DNA from: Paracidovorax wautersii
GTDB lineage: Bacteria; Pseudomonadota; Gammaproteobacteria; Burkholderiales; Burkholderiaceae_C
Length of the DNA: 64,000 nt
Assembly: GCA_009912175.1 (NCBI GenBank)
Contig: WNDQ01000010.1
Location: 24,355-88,354, forward strand
Direction: 5' to 3'
The translations under genes were made by a program, and so were the position numbers. Within the stretch, counting starts at the first letter, position 1, and each line of letters starts with the position of its first letter. Below the pieces are notes generated by a model that saw nothing but the letters and a program-made list of their open reading frames with translations, was not told where the DNA came from and searched no databases. Positions 1-7,885 of the stretch are shown piece after piece.

Positions 1-1207
1 GCGCGTCGGGCATGAGGTTGAAGCCGTCGGCCGCGCCCGCGCGGAACCAGCGCTCGATGTCGTCGGCCACCTGCTCGGGCGTGCCCACGATCACGCGGTG
101 GCCGCCGCCACCGGCCAGTTCACGCACCAGCTGGCGCACGGTCGAGCCATGCCGGCGTGCGTGCGCCAGCGTGGCGTGGAAGAAGGTGTGGTTGCCGTTG
201 CCATCGGCTGGCAGCGGCAGGTCGTCGGGCAGGCGCTCGTCGAGCTGCAGCCGGTCGGGGCTCACGCCCAGCGTGCCGGCCACGCGCTTGAGGCTGTAGC
301 TCCACGGAATCAAATCGACCAGCTCGTCGCGGCGGCGAATGGCCTCGGCCTCGGTGCCGGCAATGATGGTGGTCAGCCCGGCCAGCACCTTGACGGCGTC
401 GGGCCCGCGCCCCAGCGCCGCCGCGCGTTCCTTGAGACCGCGCCCGTAGGCCAGCGATTCCTCGAACGACTGCGAGGCCGAGAACACCGCTTCGGCATGG
501 CGCGCGGCCAGTTCACGCCCGTCGCCCGAGGCGCCGGCCTGCACCAGCACCGGCCGGCCCTGCGGCGTGCGCGGCAGGTTCAGCGGCCCCTGCACGCGGA
601 AGAACTCGCCCCGGTGCGCGATGGGCTCGATGCGCGTGGCGTCGGTAAACACGCCGCGCGCCTTGTCGCCCACGAAGGCGTCGTCGTCCCAGCTGTCCCA
701 CAAGGCCTTGACGACCTGGGTGAACTCGTGGGCGCGTGCGTAGCGCTGGCGGTGGTCGGGCACGGCATCGAGCCCGAAGTTGCGTGCCGAGCCCAGGTCG
801 GCCGTGGTCACGACGTTCCAGCCCGCGCGCCCGCCGCTGACGTGGTCGAGCGTGGCAAAACGCCGCGCGATGTTGTAGGGCTCGTTGTAGCTGGTCGAGG
901 CCGTGCCGATCACGCCGATGTGCGTGGTGGCCGCCGCAATCGAGGCCAGCAGCACGGTCGGTTCGAGCGCGGTGATGGGCCGGAAGTCGATCTGGTCGGC
1001 AATCGAGGCGTTGTCGGCCAGGAACACCGCGTCGAGCTTGGCCGCCTCGGCGATCTGCGCCACGCGGATGTAGTGCCGCACGTCGGCGAAGGCATACGGG
1101 TCGGCGTCGGGCAGGCGCCAGGCCGAGGGCACGAAGCCCGAGTGCAGGATGTTGATGTTGAGGTGGAGCTGCCGGGGGCGCGCCACCTGGCGCAGGACGG
1201 CGGTCAT
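1..1207 (-). CDS. LLM-class flavin monooxygenase, NtaA/SnaA/DszA family (3' end outside window)
   Basis: This is a class C flavin-dependent monooxygenase of the DszA/NtaA/SnaA branch. Family members use FMNH2 from a partner reductase to oxidise sulfones, aminopolycarboxylates or similar compounds. The protein reads MTAVLRQVARPRQLHLNIN from the ATG at 1207 and stays open to the left edge. Family hallmarks visible are the LDAVFLADN segment after strand 1, GTASTSYNEPYNIAR, SGGRAGWNVVTT, and GTPEQVADDIERWF followed by DGFNLMP near the C terminus. About 402 residues are present of a usual 440-460. The start overlaps the stop of the preceding flavoprotein gene (ATGA), so the two are translationally coupled. 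This fits a DszC/DszA-like sulfur-oxidation pair. The substrate cannot be read from the sequence. Confidence 0.9.
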   Translation of the reverse strand, partial: MTAVLRQVARPRQLHLNINILHSGFVPSAWRLPDADPYAFADVRHYIRVAQIAEAAKLDAVFLADNASIADQIDFRPITALEPTVLLASIAAATTHIGVIGTASTSYNEPYNIARRFATLDHVSGGRAGWNVVTTADLGSARNFGLDAVPDHRQRYARAHEFTQVVKALWDSWDDDAFVGDKARGVFTDATRIEPIAHRGEFFRVQGPLNLPRTPQGRPVLVQAGASGDGRELAARHAEAVFSASQSFEESLAYGRGLKERAAALGRGPDAVKVLAGLTTIIAGTEAEAIRRRDELVDLIPWSYSLKRVAGTLGVSPDRLQLDERLPDDLPLPADGNGNHTFFHATLAHARRHGSTVRQLVRELAGGGGHRVIVGTPEQVADDIERWFRAGAADGFNLMPDA

Positions 1208-2529
1208 TGGAAGGTTCCTGGCACGGGATGGCCGTCGCCCAGCACCCAGCGGCCGACGTTGCGAATCTTGTATTCGGCCGGGTTGTGCAGGGTGTGGATA
1301 CGCACGTTGCGCCAGAAGCGGTCAAAACCCCAGGCGCGCGTGGCCGAGCGCGCGCCCATGACCTCGAAGATCTCGCGCGTCACGCGCAGCGCGACCTGCC
1401 CGGCATGGGCGTTGGCCGAGGCCACGGCCCGTGCGGCCTCGCCGCGCTGCTCGGCGCTCAGCGCATCGCCCTGCGCCCAGGCGGCGTCGAGCGCGGCGGC
1501 GGCACGGTCGGCCAGCGCGGTGGCGCCCAGCGTGTGCGCGAACAGCTCGCCGTACTGGCGCTGGATCCAGGGGTCGTCGGCATGGCGTTCCACGCCCGAA
1601 TACAGCCAGGGCCGGGCCTGCGCCAGCGTGTACTGGCGCGCGGCCAGCAAGGCGCCTTGTGCACTGCCGACAAAGACGTTGAGCAGCACGCTCTGCTGCT
1701 GCAGCGCGCCCAGCGTGCGCGAGGGCAGCGCGTTCGCGGCCGTGGGCTGGAACGGGATGGGCTGGCCCACGACTTCGCTGTCGTGGATACGCACGCCACG
1801 GAAGGTCACGCGGCCGCTGCCGGTCTGGCGCTGGCCGATGCCGTCCCAGTCGTCCTCGATGGTGATGCCGGCACGGTCGCCCGGGATGACGGCGAAGCGC
1901 CGTGTCTGCCCGCTTTCGTCTTCCCACGCCACCGACAGCACGTCGGCCACGTGCGAGCCCGAGGTGAAGGGCCGGAAACCATCGAGCACGAAGTACTCGC
2001 CCTCGCGCCGTCCGAACAGGCTTTTCGAAAAACTGTTGGCCGTGTTGCCCCAGAGCCAGCGCTGCTGCGCCGACTGGCGCCACAGCCGCTCGACCTTGTC
2101 CGGGTCGTTGCGTGAACGCAGGCCCTGCTGCGCACCGAAGTGGTAGCCGTAGAGGTGGGCGACGGAGCCGTCGACCTGGGCAAAGTCACGCACGATGCGC
2201 AGCGCGGTCGACCAGGGCTGGCCCTCGCCGCCGTGTTCGCGCGCGATCAGCAGGTTGACCAGGCCGCTGTCGCGCAGCCACTGGATCTGTTCGCTGGGGC
2301 GGCCACCGGCCTGGTCGCGGCCAACGGCGTCGACCGCCAGGCGCTCGCGCAGCACGACGGCCTGCGCCAGGTAGGGGTCGTCGGCGCCAGCGCCGAAGCG
2401 GCTTGCCAGTGTGTCGCCGGCCGGCAAGCCGGCCGCGGCGGGCACCGGGCGCGGGGCGGGTTCGGCCTCGCGCCAGGCCAGGGCCGAGATCGCCTGGCTG
2501 TCGGACACGAGTTCGGAAGGAATGGCCAT
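1204..2529 (-). CDS. Acyl-CoA dehydrogenase-fold flavoprotein, SfnB/DszC-like sulfur monooxygenase (copy 1)
   Basis: The fold is acyl-CoA dehydrogenase, in the SfnB/DszC branch used for sulfur acquisition. These enzymes bind reduced flavin and oxidise sulfides or sulfones rather than acyl-CoA. The protein is about 441 residues. Visible are REHGGEGQPWSTALRIV and DGSVAHLYGYHF in the N-terminal helical domain, LDGFRPFTSGSHVADV in the beta domain, DDWDGIGQRQTGSG, and the C-terminal GARSATRAWGFDRFWRN with HTLHNPAEYK. The start at 2529 (MAIPSELV) was chosen because AAGGAG lies 7 nt upstream; an ATG at 2565 has no such site. It ends in an ATGA overlap with the DszA-like gene and is a close paralogue of the gene at 2933-4141. 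The substrate is unknown. Confidence 0.9.
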   Translation of the reverse strand: MAIPSELVSDSQAISALAWREAEPAPRPVPAAAGLPAGDTLASRFGAGADDPYLAQAVVLRERLAVDAVGRDQAGGRPSEQIQWLRDSGLVNLLIAREHGGEGQPWSTALRIVRDFAQVDGSVAHLYGYHFGAQQGLRSRNDPDKVERLWRQSAQQRWLWGNTANSFSKSLFGRREGEYFVLDGFRPFTSGSHVADVLSVAWEDESGQTRRFAVIPGDRAGITIEDDWDGIGQRQTGSGRVTFRGVRIHDSEVVGQPIPFQPTAANALPSRTLGALQQQSVLLNVFVGSAQGALLAARQYTLAQARPWLYSGVERHADDPWIQRQYGELFAHTLGATALADRAAAALDAAWAQGDALSAEQRGEAARAVASANAHAGQVALRVTREIFEVMGARSATRAWGFDRFWRNVRIHTLHNPAEYKIRNVGRWVLGDGHPVPGTFQ

Positions 2530-2561
2530 CGCGGGCTCCTTGATCGTCAAAGGCGGCGCCA

Positions 2562-2909
2562 TCAATGCAGGCGCGGGAAGCCGTGGCGTTCGGCCAGCAG
2601 TTGCAGGATGCGTTTGGAATCGGACACGAAATACTTGCCGGCGACGACTTGCGCATCGGCGGGCGGCTCGTCGCCAAAGATCAGCACGGGCAGGCCCTGG
2701 TGCTGGTCATCGAGCGCGTCGATGACGGCCTGGCGCGGGCGCGGAAACGGCAGGCGCCGCACGTCCAGCCGCGCCACGCGTGCCGGGTCGCTGGCCAGCA
2801 GCCCCTCGATGGGATTGCAGTCGGGGCAGATGAAACGTTCGCCCGGGTAGGCCGGGTCTTCGAAGCCGGGTTGCAGCAACAGCAGCAGGTCTTTTTTGGT
2901 TTCGCTCAT
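2562..2909 (-). CDS. DUF3088 domain protein
   Basis: This is a small 115-residue protein recognised by the DUF3088 pattern: LQPGFEDPAYPGERFICPDC near the N terminus, LDVRRLPFPRPRQAVIDAL, LPVLIFGD, and a C-terminal RILQLLAERHGFPRLH. The CPDC pair (residues 29-32 region) together with VLIFGD looks thioredoxin/glutaredoxin-like, but the function is not established. It sits between two SfnB/DszC-like paralogues on the same strand, 32 nt before the first one's start and 23 nt after the second one's stop, so it is probably co-transcribed. A role as an electron or thiol accessory to the flavoproteins is inference only. Confidence 0.85.
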   Translation of the reverse strand: MSETKKDLLLLLQPGFEDPAYPGERFICPDCNPIEGLLASDPARVARLDVRRLPFPRPRQAVIDALDDQHQGLPVLIFGDEPPADAQVVAGKYFVSDSKRILQLLAERHGFPRLH

Positions 2910-2932
2910 GGCTCGGTCTTCCAGAAAATAGG

Positions 2933-4141
2933 TCAGCGGTAAGGCGCGGGTTCGGGGTAGCGGCCGTCCAGCAGCCACTGGCCCAGCGTGCGTTTTTTGT
3001 ATTCGGCCGGGTTGTGCAGGGTGTGCGTGCGCACGTTGCGCCAGAAGCGGTCGTAGCCGCGCGCGCGGGTGGCCGAACGTGCGCCCATGACCTCGTAGAC
3101 CTGCTCGGCCACGGCCAGCCCGACCTCGCCGGCCACGACGTTGGCCGCGCCGATGCCGATGGCCAGCTCGCCGCGCGCCTGCAGCGTCAGGTCGCGCCCC
3201 TGCGCATACGTCTCGTCGAGCTGCGCGGCGGCCTGTTCGGCCAGTTCCAGCGCGGCCTGGGTGCGGATGTGCAGCTCGCCGTACTGGCGCTGCACCCACG
3301 GGTCGTCGGCGTGGCGCTCCACGCCCGAATGGATCCAGGGCCGCGACTCGGCGACGGTGTAGTCGCGCCCTTCGGCCAGGGCGCCTTGCGCGCTGCCGAT
3401 GAAGACGTTGGCCAGCACGAGCTGCTGCAGCAGCGAGTTGAGCGAGGCAAAGGGCGAGAGTGGCTCGTCCGGCCGGCCGATGACCTCGTCGTCGTGCACC
3501 ACCACGCCCTCAAAACGCACGGTGCCGCTGCCGGTCTGGCGCTGGCCGATGCCGTCCCAGTCGTCCGCGATCACCACGCCGTCGCGGTTGGCCGGGATCA
3601 ACGCGGTGTGGCGCTGCGCGCCCACGTCCCAGCCCACCTGGATGACGTCGGCCACGTGCGTGCCCGACGAGAACGGCCGAAAGCCGTCGAGCACCCAGCG
3701 CCCGCCCGCGCGGCGCGCGGTCGAGGTCTTGGACATGACGTTGCCCGAGTTGCTCCACAGCCACTGCTCGCGCGCGGCCGTGGTGAACCAGCGCCGCAGT
3801 TGCGGCTCGGCGGCACGCGCCCAGACGATGTGCTGCGGCAGATGTTGATAACCGTAGAGGTGGGCGATCGAGCCGTCGGTGCGTGCGATCTCGCGCACGG
3901 CACGCAGCACGCTCGTCCACGACGCGCCCTCGCCGCCGTAGGCGGTGGGGATCCACGCGGCATTGAGCCCGCTGGCCTTGAGCGCCTGCACGGCCTCCAC
4001 GGGCCGCCCGCCGGCCTGGTCACGCGCGGGGGCGTCGGCATGCAGCGTCAGGCGCAACGCCCGCGCGCGCGCCGCCAGCGGGTCGTGTGCGTCGAAGGGG
4101 AACAGATCGGGCAAAGGCCCCGGGGAGGTATCAGTCGTCAT
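2933..4141 (-). CDS. Acyl-CoA dehydrogenase-fold flavoprotein, SfnB/DszC-like sulfur monooxygenase (copy 2)
   Basis: This 402-residue flavoprotein is paralogous to the gene at 1204-2529. Shared blocks are DDWDGIGQRQTGSG, SGVERHADDPWVQRQYGEL, EVMGARSATRARGYDRFWRN and HTLHNPAEYKKR. The start at 4141 (MTTDTSPGPLPDLF) is the first ATG after the upstream gene and lies 39 nt from that gene's stop. It is the second gene of the minus-strand run MetQ-like, DszC-like 2, DUF3088, DszC-like 1, DszA-like. Two adjacent DszC-like enzymes may split successive S-oxidation steps or form a heteromer; this is inference. Confidence 0.9.
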   Translation of the reverse strand: MTTDTSPGPLPDLFPFDAHDPLAARARALRLTLHADAPARDQAGGRPVEAVQALKASGLNAAWIPTAYGGEGASWTSVLRAVREIARTDGSIAHLYGYQHLPQHIVWARAAEPQLRRWFTTAAREQWLWSNSGNVMSKTSTARRAGGRWVLDGFRPFSSGTHVADVIQVGWDVGAQRHTALIPANRDGVVIADDWDGIGQRQTGSGTVRFEGVVVHDDEVIGRPDEPLSPFASLNSLLQQLVLANVFIGSAQGALAEGRDYTVAESRPWIHSGVERHADDPWVQRQYGELHIRTQAALELAEQAAAQLDETYAQGRDLTLQARGELAIGIGAANVVAGEVGLAVAEQVYEVMGARSATRARGYDRFWRNVRTHTLHNPAEYKKRTLGQWLLDGRYPEPAPYR

Positions 4142-4180
4142 GGCAAAAGCGAGGCCGGCGCCGCGGAACGGCGCCGCGGC

Positions 4181-5002
4181 TCAGTTCGTGAAGTAGTCCG
4201 GCAGGCGATAGCCCGCCCAGGTCGGGTTGGCGCGCACCAGCCGCTGGGACTCGGGCGACTGGTAGGCCGCCACGATGGCCTTGACAAAGGCCTCGCCCTG
4301 GCGGTCGCTGCGCACGGCCACCACGTTGATGTAGGGCTGGCTCATGGCCCCCAGCTTGAGCGAGTCGGTGAGCTTCAGGCCCGAGGCCACGGCAAAGTTG
4401 CCCTGGATCGCGGCCAGGTCGGTGTCGTCCAGCGCGCGCGGCCCCTGCGCCGATTCGAGCGGCACGATGCGCAACCGGCGCGGGTTGGCCGTGATGTCGC
4501 GCTCGGACACATTGATCGGGTCCGCCCCCGGCTTGAGCTGCACCCAGCCCAGCGCGGCCAGGATGTTGAGCGCACGCGCCGCGTTGACCGGATCGGACGG
4601 AATCGTGACGGTGGCGCCATCCTTCACGTCAGCCAGCGACGCATGGCGCTTGGAATACAGCCCCATCGGCGGCGTCGGCACGTTGATCACCGGCACCAGA
4701 TGGAAACCCTGGCTGCGGTTGCTGGCGTTGAGATACAGCGTGTGCTGGAAGATGTTGGCGTCGATGTTGCCGCGCTCGACCGCCTCATTGGGCTGCACAC
4801 CCTGGCTGAACTCGACGTACTGGATGCGGTAGCCCTGCTTTTCCAGCTGCGGCGCAATGCCCTGCGTGAACGCGTCACGGTAAGGCCCGGGCATGAAGCC
4901 CACACGCAGATCAGCCGCCAAGGCACCAGCCGCCGCCACGGCGGCGATCAAGGACAGGACGCTGGCGCGCACCAAGCGGGCGAAGGAAAATGGAACGGAC
5001 AT
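4181..5002 (-). CDS. MetQ/NlpA-family ABC substrate-binding protein
   Basis: This 273-residue periplasmic binding protein of the MetQ/NlpA family binds methionine or a related sulfur compound for an ABC importer. The N-terminal signal peptide runs to about residue 30 (VLSLIAAVAAAGALAADL). There is no lipobox Cys, so cleavage by signal peptidase I is expected, unlike many lipoprotein MetQ proteins. Family blocks are FMPGPYRDAF, NEAVERGNIDANIFQHTLYL, VPTPPMGLYSKRHASLADV and TIPSDPVNAARALNIL. It is the promoter-proximal gene of the minus-strand organosulfur run. No permease or ATPase of the MetN/MetI type is next to it, so its importer is elsewhere. A conserved bipartite motif lies 64 nt upstream. 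Confidence 0.9.
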   Translation of the reverse strand: MSVPFSFARLVRASVLSLIAAVAAAGALAADLRVGFMPGPYRDAFTQGIAPQLEKQGYRIQYVEFSQGVQPNEAVERGNIDANIFQHTLYLNASNRSQGFHLVPVINVPTPPMGLYSKRHASLADVKDGATVTIPSDPVNAARALNILAALGWVQLKPGADPINVSERDITANPRRLRIVPLESAQGPRALDDTDLAAIQGNFAVASGLKLTDSLKLGAMSQPYINVVAVRSDRQGEAFVKAIVAAYQSPESQRLVRANPTWAGYRLPDYFTN

Positions 5003-5066
5003 GGCGGGCGAATGGCGAGCACGCAGAAGAAAAGGCCTCTACTCTCGCGCCACCCCATCCATCGCG

Positions 5067-5096
5067 CCACGAATAAATCTGCGGTTTTTTATGCGG
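5067..5096 (-). promoter_or_regulatory. Bipartite sulfur-gene motif, copy 1
   Basis: On the + strand this reads CCACGAA, 14 nt, TTTATGCGG. In the direction of the MetQ-like gene it reads CCGCATAAA-N14-TTCGTGG, 64 nt before that gene's ATG. The same two half-sites with identical spacing occur at 18738-18767 and 34862-34891, in the same orientation relative to the downstream gene. Extra TTATGCG words lie at 5152-5158 and 5163-5169. Binding by a CysB/Cbl-type regulator is a guess. Confidence 0.45.
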
Positions 5097-5275
5097 AAAC
5101 AGAAGAACGAAGCCCGGAACCGCCCCATCGATCCATTCGGCTTATGCGCCGGCACGTAGCGCTTATGCGGCCGCACTGACCAAGCTTGCGCGCGCAAACA
5201 AACACCAATTTCGCGGTTGCCGCAGGCCGCGCGCCGGCCTAACTTCGGGGTTTTAGTGGACCTGGAGCCAGCATC

Positions 5276-6328
5276 GTGACATCCGTATCGCCCCTCTCCC
5301 CTGCTTCTTCCGCCACAACCCCGGCCACACGCCGGCGGTGGCTGCAGCGTGCCGGCGGCGCTGCCGTGCTTGGGCTGGGCGCGGGTGGCCTGCTGGCCAG
5401 CCGCCGCTCGTGGGGGGCGGGCAGCGCCAAACCGCTGGTGCTGTCGTGGACCGGCACCGGCCTGTGCCTGAGCCCGATCATCGTGGCCAACGAGCTGGGC
5501 TACTTCCGTGACGCCGGCGTCGATGTCGACATCATCAACTTCGCCGGCGCAGTCGACCAGGTGCTCGAATCGCTGGCGACCGGCAAGGCCGATCTGTCGC
5601 TGGGGCTGATCCACGCGTGGCTCAAGCCGCTGGAGTCGGGTTTCGACGTCAAGGTGGTGGGCACGGCGCATGCCGGCTGCATCCGTGTGCTGGCCCCGCG
5701 CGAAAAAAACATCACCAGCATCGAGGCGGTCAAGGGCAAGACCATCGCGGTTTCCAGCCCGGCCGGTTTCGGGCGGCAGTTCTTTTCAACCGCGCTGGCG
5801 CGGCGCGGCGTCAACCCCGAGACCGAGGTGCAGTGGCGCGTGTTCCCGGCCGACCAGCTCGACCTGGCGATCAACAAGGGCGAAGCCGACGTCATCGCCG
5901 ACGCCGACCCGACGCTGTTCCTGGTCGAAAAACGCAACCCCGGGCGCTACGTCGAGATCGCCAACGTGCAAAAGGGCGACTTCAAGGACCGCCTGTGCTG
6001 CATCGTCGCCGCGCGCGGCGGCCTGGTGAAAGAGCGCCGCCAGGACGTGGCCGCCGCCGTGCGCGCGCTGCACCGCGCCGCGCTCTTCATCGCCGACAAC
6101 CCGGGCGAGGCCGCGCGTGTGGTCTACAAGCACCTGCCCCGTGCGTCCGTCGACGACCTGCGCACCATCATTTCGTCGTCCTTCGACTACCGCCACCACA
6201 CGCGGGGCATTCCGCTGGAATCCGAGATCGCCGCCTATGCGCGCGACCTGCAGCAGGTCGGCGTGCTCAAGAAGTCGACCGACCCCGCGCGTTTCGCCAA
6301 ACACCTGACGGTCGACGTGCTGGGGTAA
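5276..6328 (+). CDS. SsuA/TauA-like ABC substrate-binding protein (orphan)
   Basis: This 350-residue periplasmic binding protein is of the aliphatic sulfonate/taurine/nitrate type. The N terminus has a Tat-like signal (RRRWLQRAGGAAVLGLGAGG). Mature landmarks are SPIIVANELGYFRDAGVDVD, LESLATGKADLSLGLIH, WLKPLESGFDVKVVGTAH and GKTIAVSSPAGFGRQFF. The GTG start at 5276 has GGAGC about 9 nt upstream. It is closely related to the binding protein at 33863-34828 (shared WLKPLE-GFDVKVVG and C-terminal KKSTDPARFAK / KTSTDPKRFAE). No permease or ATPase adjoins it, so it may feed the transporter at 31754-33693. It is divergent from the MetQ-like gene across a 273-nt regulatory region. Confidence 0.88.
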   Translation: MTSVSPLSPASSATTPATRRRWLQRAGGAAVLGLGAGGLLASRRSWGAGSAKPLVLSWTGTGLCLSPIIVANELGYFRDAGVDVDIINFAGAVDQVLESLATGKADLSLGLIHAWLKPLESGFDVKVVGTAHAGCIRVLAPREKNITSIEAVKGKTIAVSSPAGFGRQFFSTALARRGVNPETEVQWRVFPADQLDLAINKGEADVIADADPTLFLVEKRNPGRYVEIANVQKGDFKDRLCCIVAARGGLVKERRQDVAAAVRALHRAALFIADNPGEAARVVYKHLPRASVDDLRTIISSSFDYRHHTRGIPLESEIAAYARDLQQVGVLKKSTDPARFAKHLTVDVLG

Positions 6329-6369
6329 ACCGCGCCCGACGGTCGCGGCGCTTTGGCATGATCGGGGGC

Positions 6370-7173
6370 ATGACCCTGCCCCGCCAGCGGCCATCGGCCC
6401 CAACCCGTTCCCTTCGTGCCAGCACCGCGCTGGCCCTGCCCGCGGCCCTGAGCGCGGGCGGTTGCGGCAGCGCGATCACCCCGCAGCGCCAGGTTCAAGG
6501 CGACCCGTTCAATGAGTCGCAGGTCGCGCAGACCGCCATGAACCGTTTTGCCAACCTCACCATGCGCGACAACCTGCAGAGCCTGATGGTGCTGCTGGAC
6601 AAGCTCTACCGCCGCAACCCGGCGATGTGGCGCGCCTCGGGCGCGGCCACGCCCGAGCTGGCACGCGAGCGTGTGCTGCTGGCCATCCGCGCGGGCGAGC
6701 CCTTTCCCGGCGGCGGCGTGCCGCAGCGCGGCGTGGACGCGATCCGGCTGGCCTTTGCCCCCATCTTCGAGGGCGACCGCGCCGGCCTTTTTGTCTACGG
6801 CCTGGGGACCATGCTGGTGCAGGCCTACGACGGCCGCCTGGCACTGACCATCCTCAACGGCCTGGACGCCCAGAAGGTGGCCAACGCGGCGCACAACGTG
6901 ACGGTGGCCGCCTGGCTGCTGGCCAGCCGCAAGGACGGCCAGGGCCGCCCGCTGCTGCTGGCCGACGACATCACGCCCGAGCAGCGCAACCTGTCCTTCG
7001 AGCGCGAGTTCGGCAAGATCATCGGCCGCCTCGACACCCTGGCCGCCATCCAGGACGAAAAAGTCCGCCGCAGCGTGATCGACTACGCCCAGGGCCTGGT
7101 GGCCGGGCCCTTCCTGCAGTTCCTGCCGGTGGGGGCCGTGACGGGCGCGGCCAGCAGCGCGGCGACGCGGTAG
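6370..7173 (+). CDS. Hypothetical lipoprotein
   Basis: This protein of about 267 residues is not recognised. The N terminus looks like a lipoprotein signal: TRSLRASTALALPAALSAGGCG, with a candidate lipidated Cys near residue 32, though the AGG-C box is not canonical. The mature part is helical and charged, with NESQVAQTAMNRFANL, LMVLLDKLYRRNPAMWRASG, VDAIRLAFAPIFEG, a hydrophobic stretch LFVYGLGTMLVQAYDG, and LTILNGLDAQKVANAAHNV. An alternative ATG lies at 6358. It starts 41 nt after the SsuA-like gene and ends just before the iron-signalling block; neither neighbour indicates a function. An envelope lipoprotein is the most that can be said. Confidence 0.75.
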   Translation: MTLPRQRPSAPTRSLRASTALALPAALSAGGCGSAITPQRQVQGDPFNESQVAQTAMNRFANLTMRDNLQSLMVLLDKLYRRNPAMWRASGAATPELARERVLLAIRAGEPFPGGGVPQRGVDAIRLAFAPIFEGDRAGLFVYGLGTMLVQAYDGRLALTILNGLDAQKVANAAHNVTVAAWLLASRKDGQGRPLLLADDITPEQRNLSFEREFGKIIGRLDTLAAIQDEKVRRSVIDYAQGLVAGPFLQFLPVGAVTGAASSAATR

Positions 7174-7208
7174 ACGGTCCGGCCCGAGGCGGCAGGCAGG
7201 CCGGTTTT

Positions 7209-7236
7209 GAATCATGAAATAGAATGCGTCTGATTC
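7209..7236. promoter_or_regulatory. Putative Fur-controlled promoter region of fecI
   Basis: GAATCA at 7209-7214 and TGATTC at 7231-7236 form a perfect inverted repeat around an AT-rich core, in otherwise very GC-rich DNA, about 80 nt upstream of the fecI-like start. FecI-type genes are usually Fur-repressed. The match to the Fur 19-mer is only partial, so this is a weak assignment. Confidence 0.35.
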
Positions 7237-7318
7237 TTGTCCACAGCAAGAAGTCACCGCCACCCGGGCCGCATTGCCGGCCCGCCCATGGCACCCGGCT
7301 CCTCCCTCCTGCCCCGCC

Positions 7319-7822
7319 ATGGCCTTGGACCATTACCAGGACTTACTGCGCTTTTGCCACCGGATCACGCGCGATGCCGACCTGGCGCGCGACGCCGTGC
7401 AAGAGACTTACACCCGTTTCCTGACGCTGCAGGCCCGCGCCCGCGCAAACGCGCTGGCGCACGAGCCACTGGCCTTGCTGCGCCGGATCGCGCGCAACCT
7501 GCTGGTGGACCAGCACCGCCGCGGCGCCATCCGCCAGCACGCCGACATCGACGCGCTGCCCGAGGCCGACCAGCTCGCCGCGCCCGCCCATCTGCAGCCC
7601 GAGGAATCCACCGCCGCCCGGCAGGTGGCGCAGGCCTACCTGGCGGCCATCGAGTCGCTGCCCCCGCGCTGCCGGGAAGCCTTCGTGCTGCACATCTTCG
7701 AAGACCTGCCCCAAGCCGAGGTCGCCCGGCGCATGGGCATCTCCAGCAGCATGGTCGAAAAACACATCGTGCGCGGCATGGTCGCCTGCCGGGCCTGCCA
7801 ACGGCAGTTGGCCCAAGCCTGA
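7319..7822 (+). CDS. fecI: FecI-family ECF sigma factor
   Basis: This is an extracytoplasmic-function sigma factor of the FecI (iron-starvation) group, 167 residues. Region 2 is at residues about 5-70 (DLLRFCHRITRDADLARDAV, then RRIARNLLVDQHRR). Region 4 is at about 105-155 (ESLPPRCREAFVLHIFEDL, AEVARRMGISSSMVEKHI). In characterised systems an outer-membrane receptor signals through FecR to release FecI, which transcribes the receptor gene. The ATG at 7319 (MALDHYQD) starts exactly at region 2; an upstream TTG extension would have no homology. fecR follows 63 nt downstream and the receptor gene is convergent after it. The gene name reflects family, not a proven citrate role. Confidence 0.88.
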   Translation: MALDHYQDLLRFCHRITRDADLARDAVQETYTRFLTLQARARANALAHEPLALLRRIARNLLVDQHRRGAIRQHADIDALPEADQLAAPAHLQPEESTAARQVAQAYLAAIESLPPRCREAFVLHIFEDLPQAEVARRMGISSSMVEKHIVRGMVACRACQRQLAQA

Positions 7823-7885
7823 CCCACGCACGCGCCCTGCGTCTATATTCGCCAGGGCCAGCCGCCCCGCCTGATCTTTCCCCCC

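Noticed and set aside
98..2146. A long open frame on the + strand opposite the DszA- and DszC-like genes
   Set aside because: High GC keeps antisense frames open. Its translation is low-complexity Arg/Ala/Gly/Val without any family blocks, and the minus-strand proteins match known families over full length.
3014..5179. A 721-codon open frame on the + strand
   Set aside because: It lies antisense to the second DszC-like gene and the MetQ-like gene; its composition is that of an antisense shadow, with no domain or signal.
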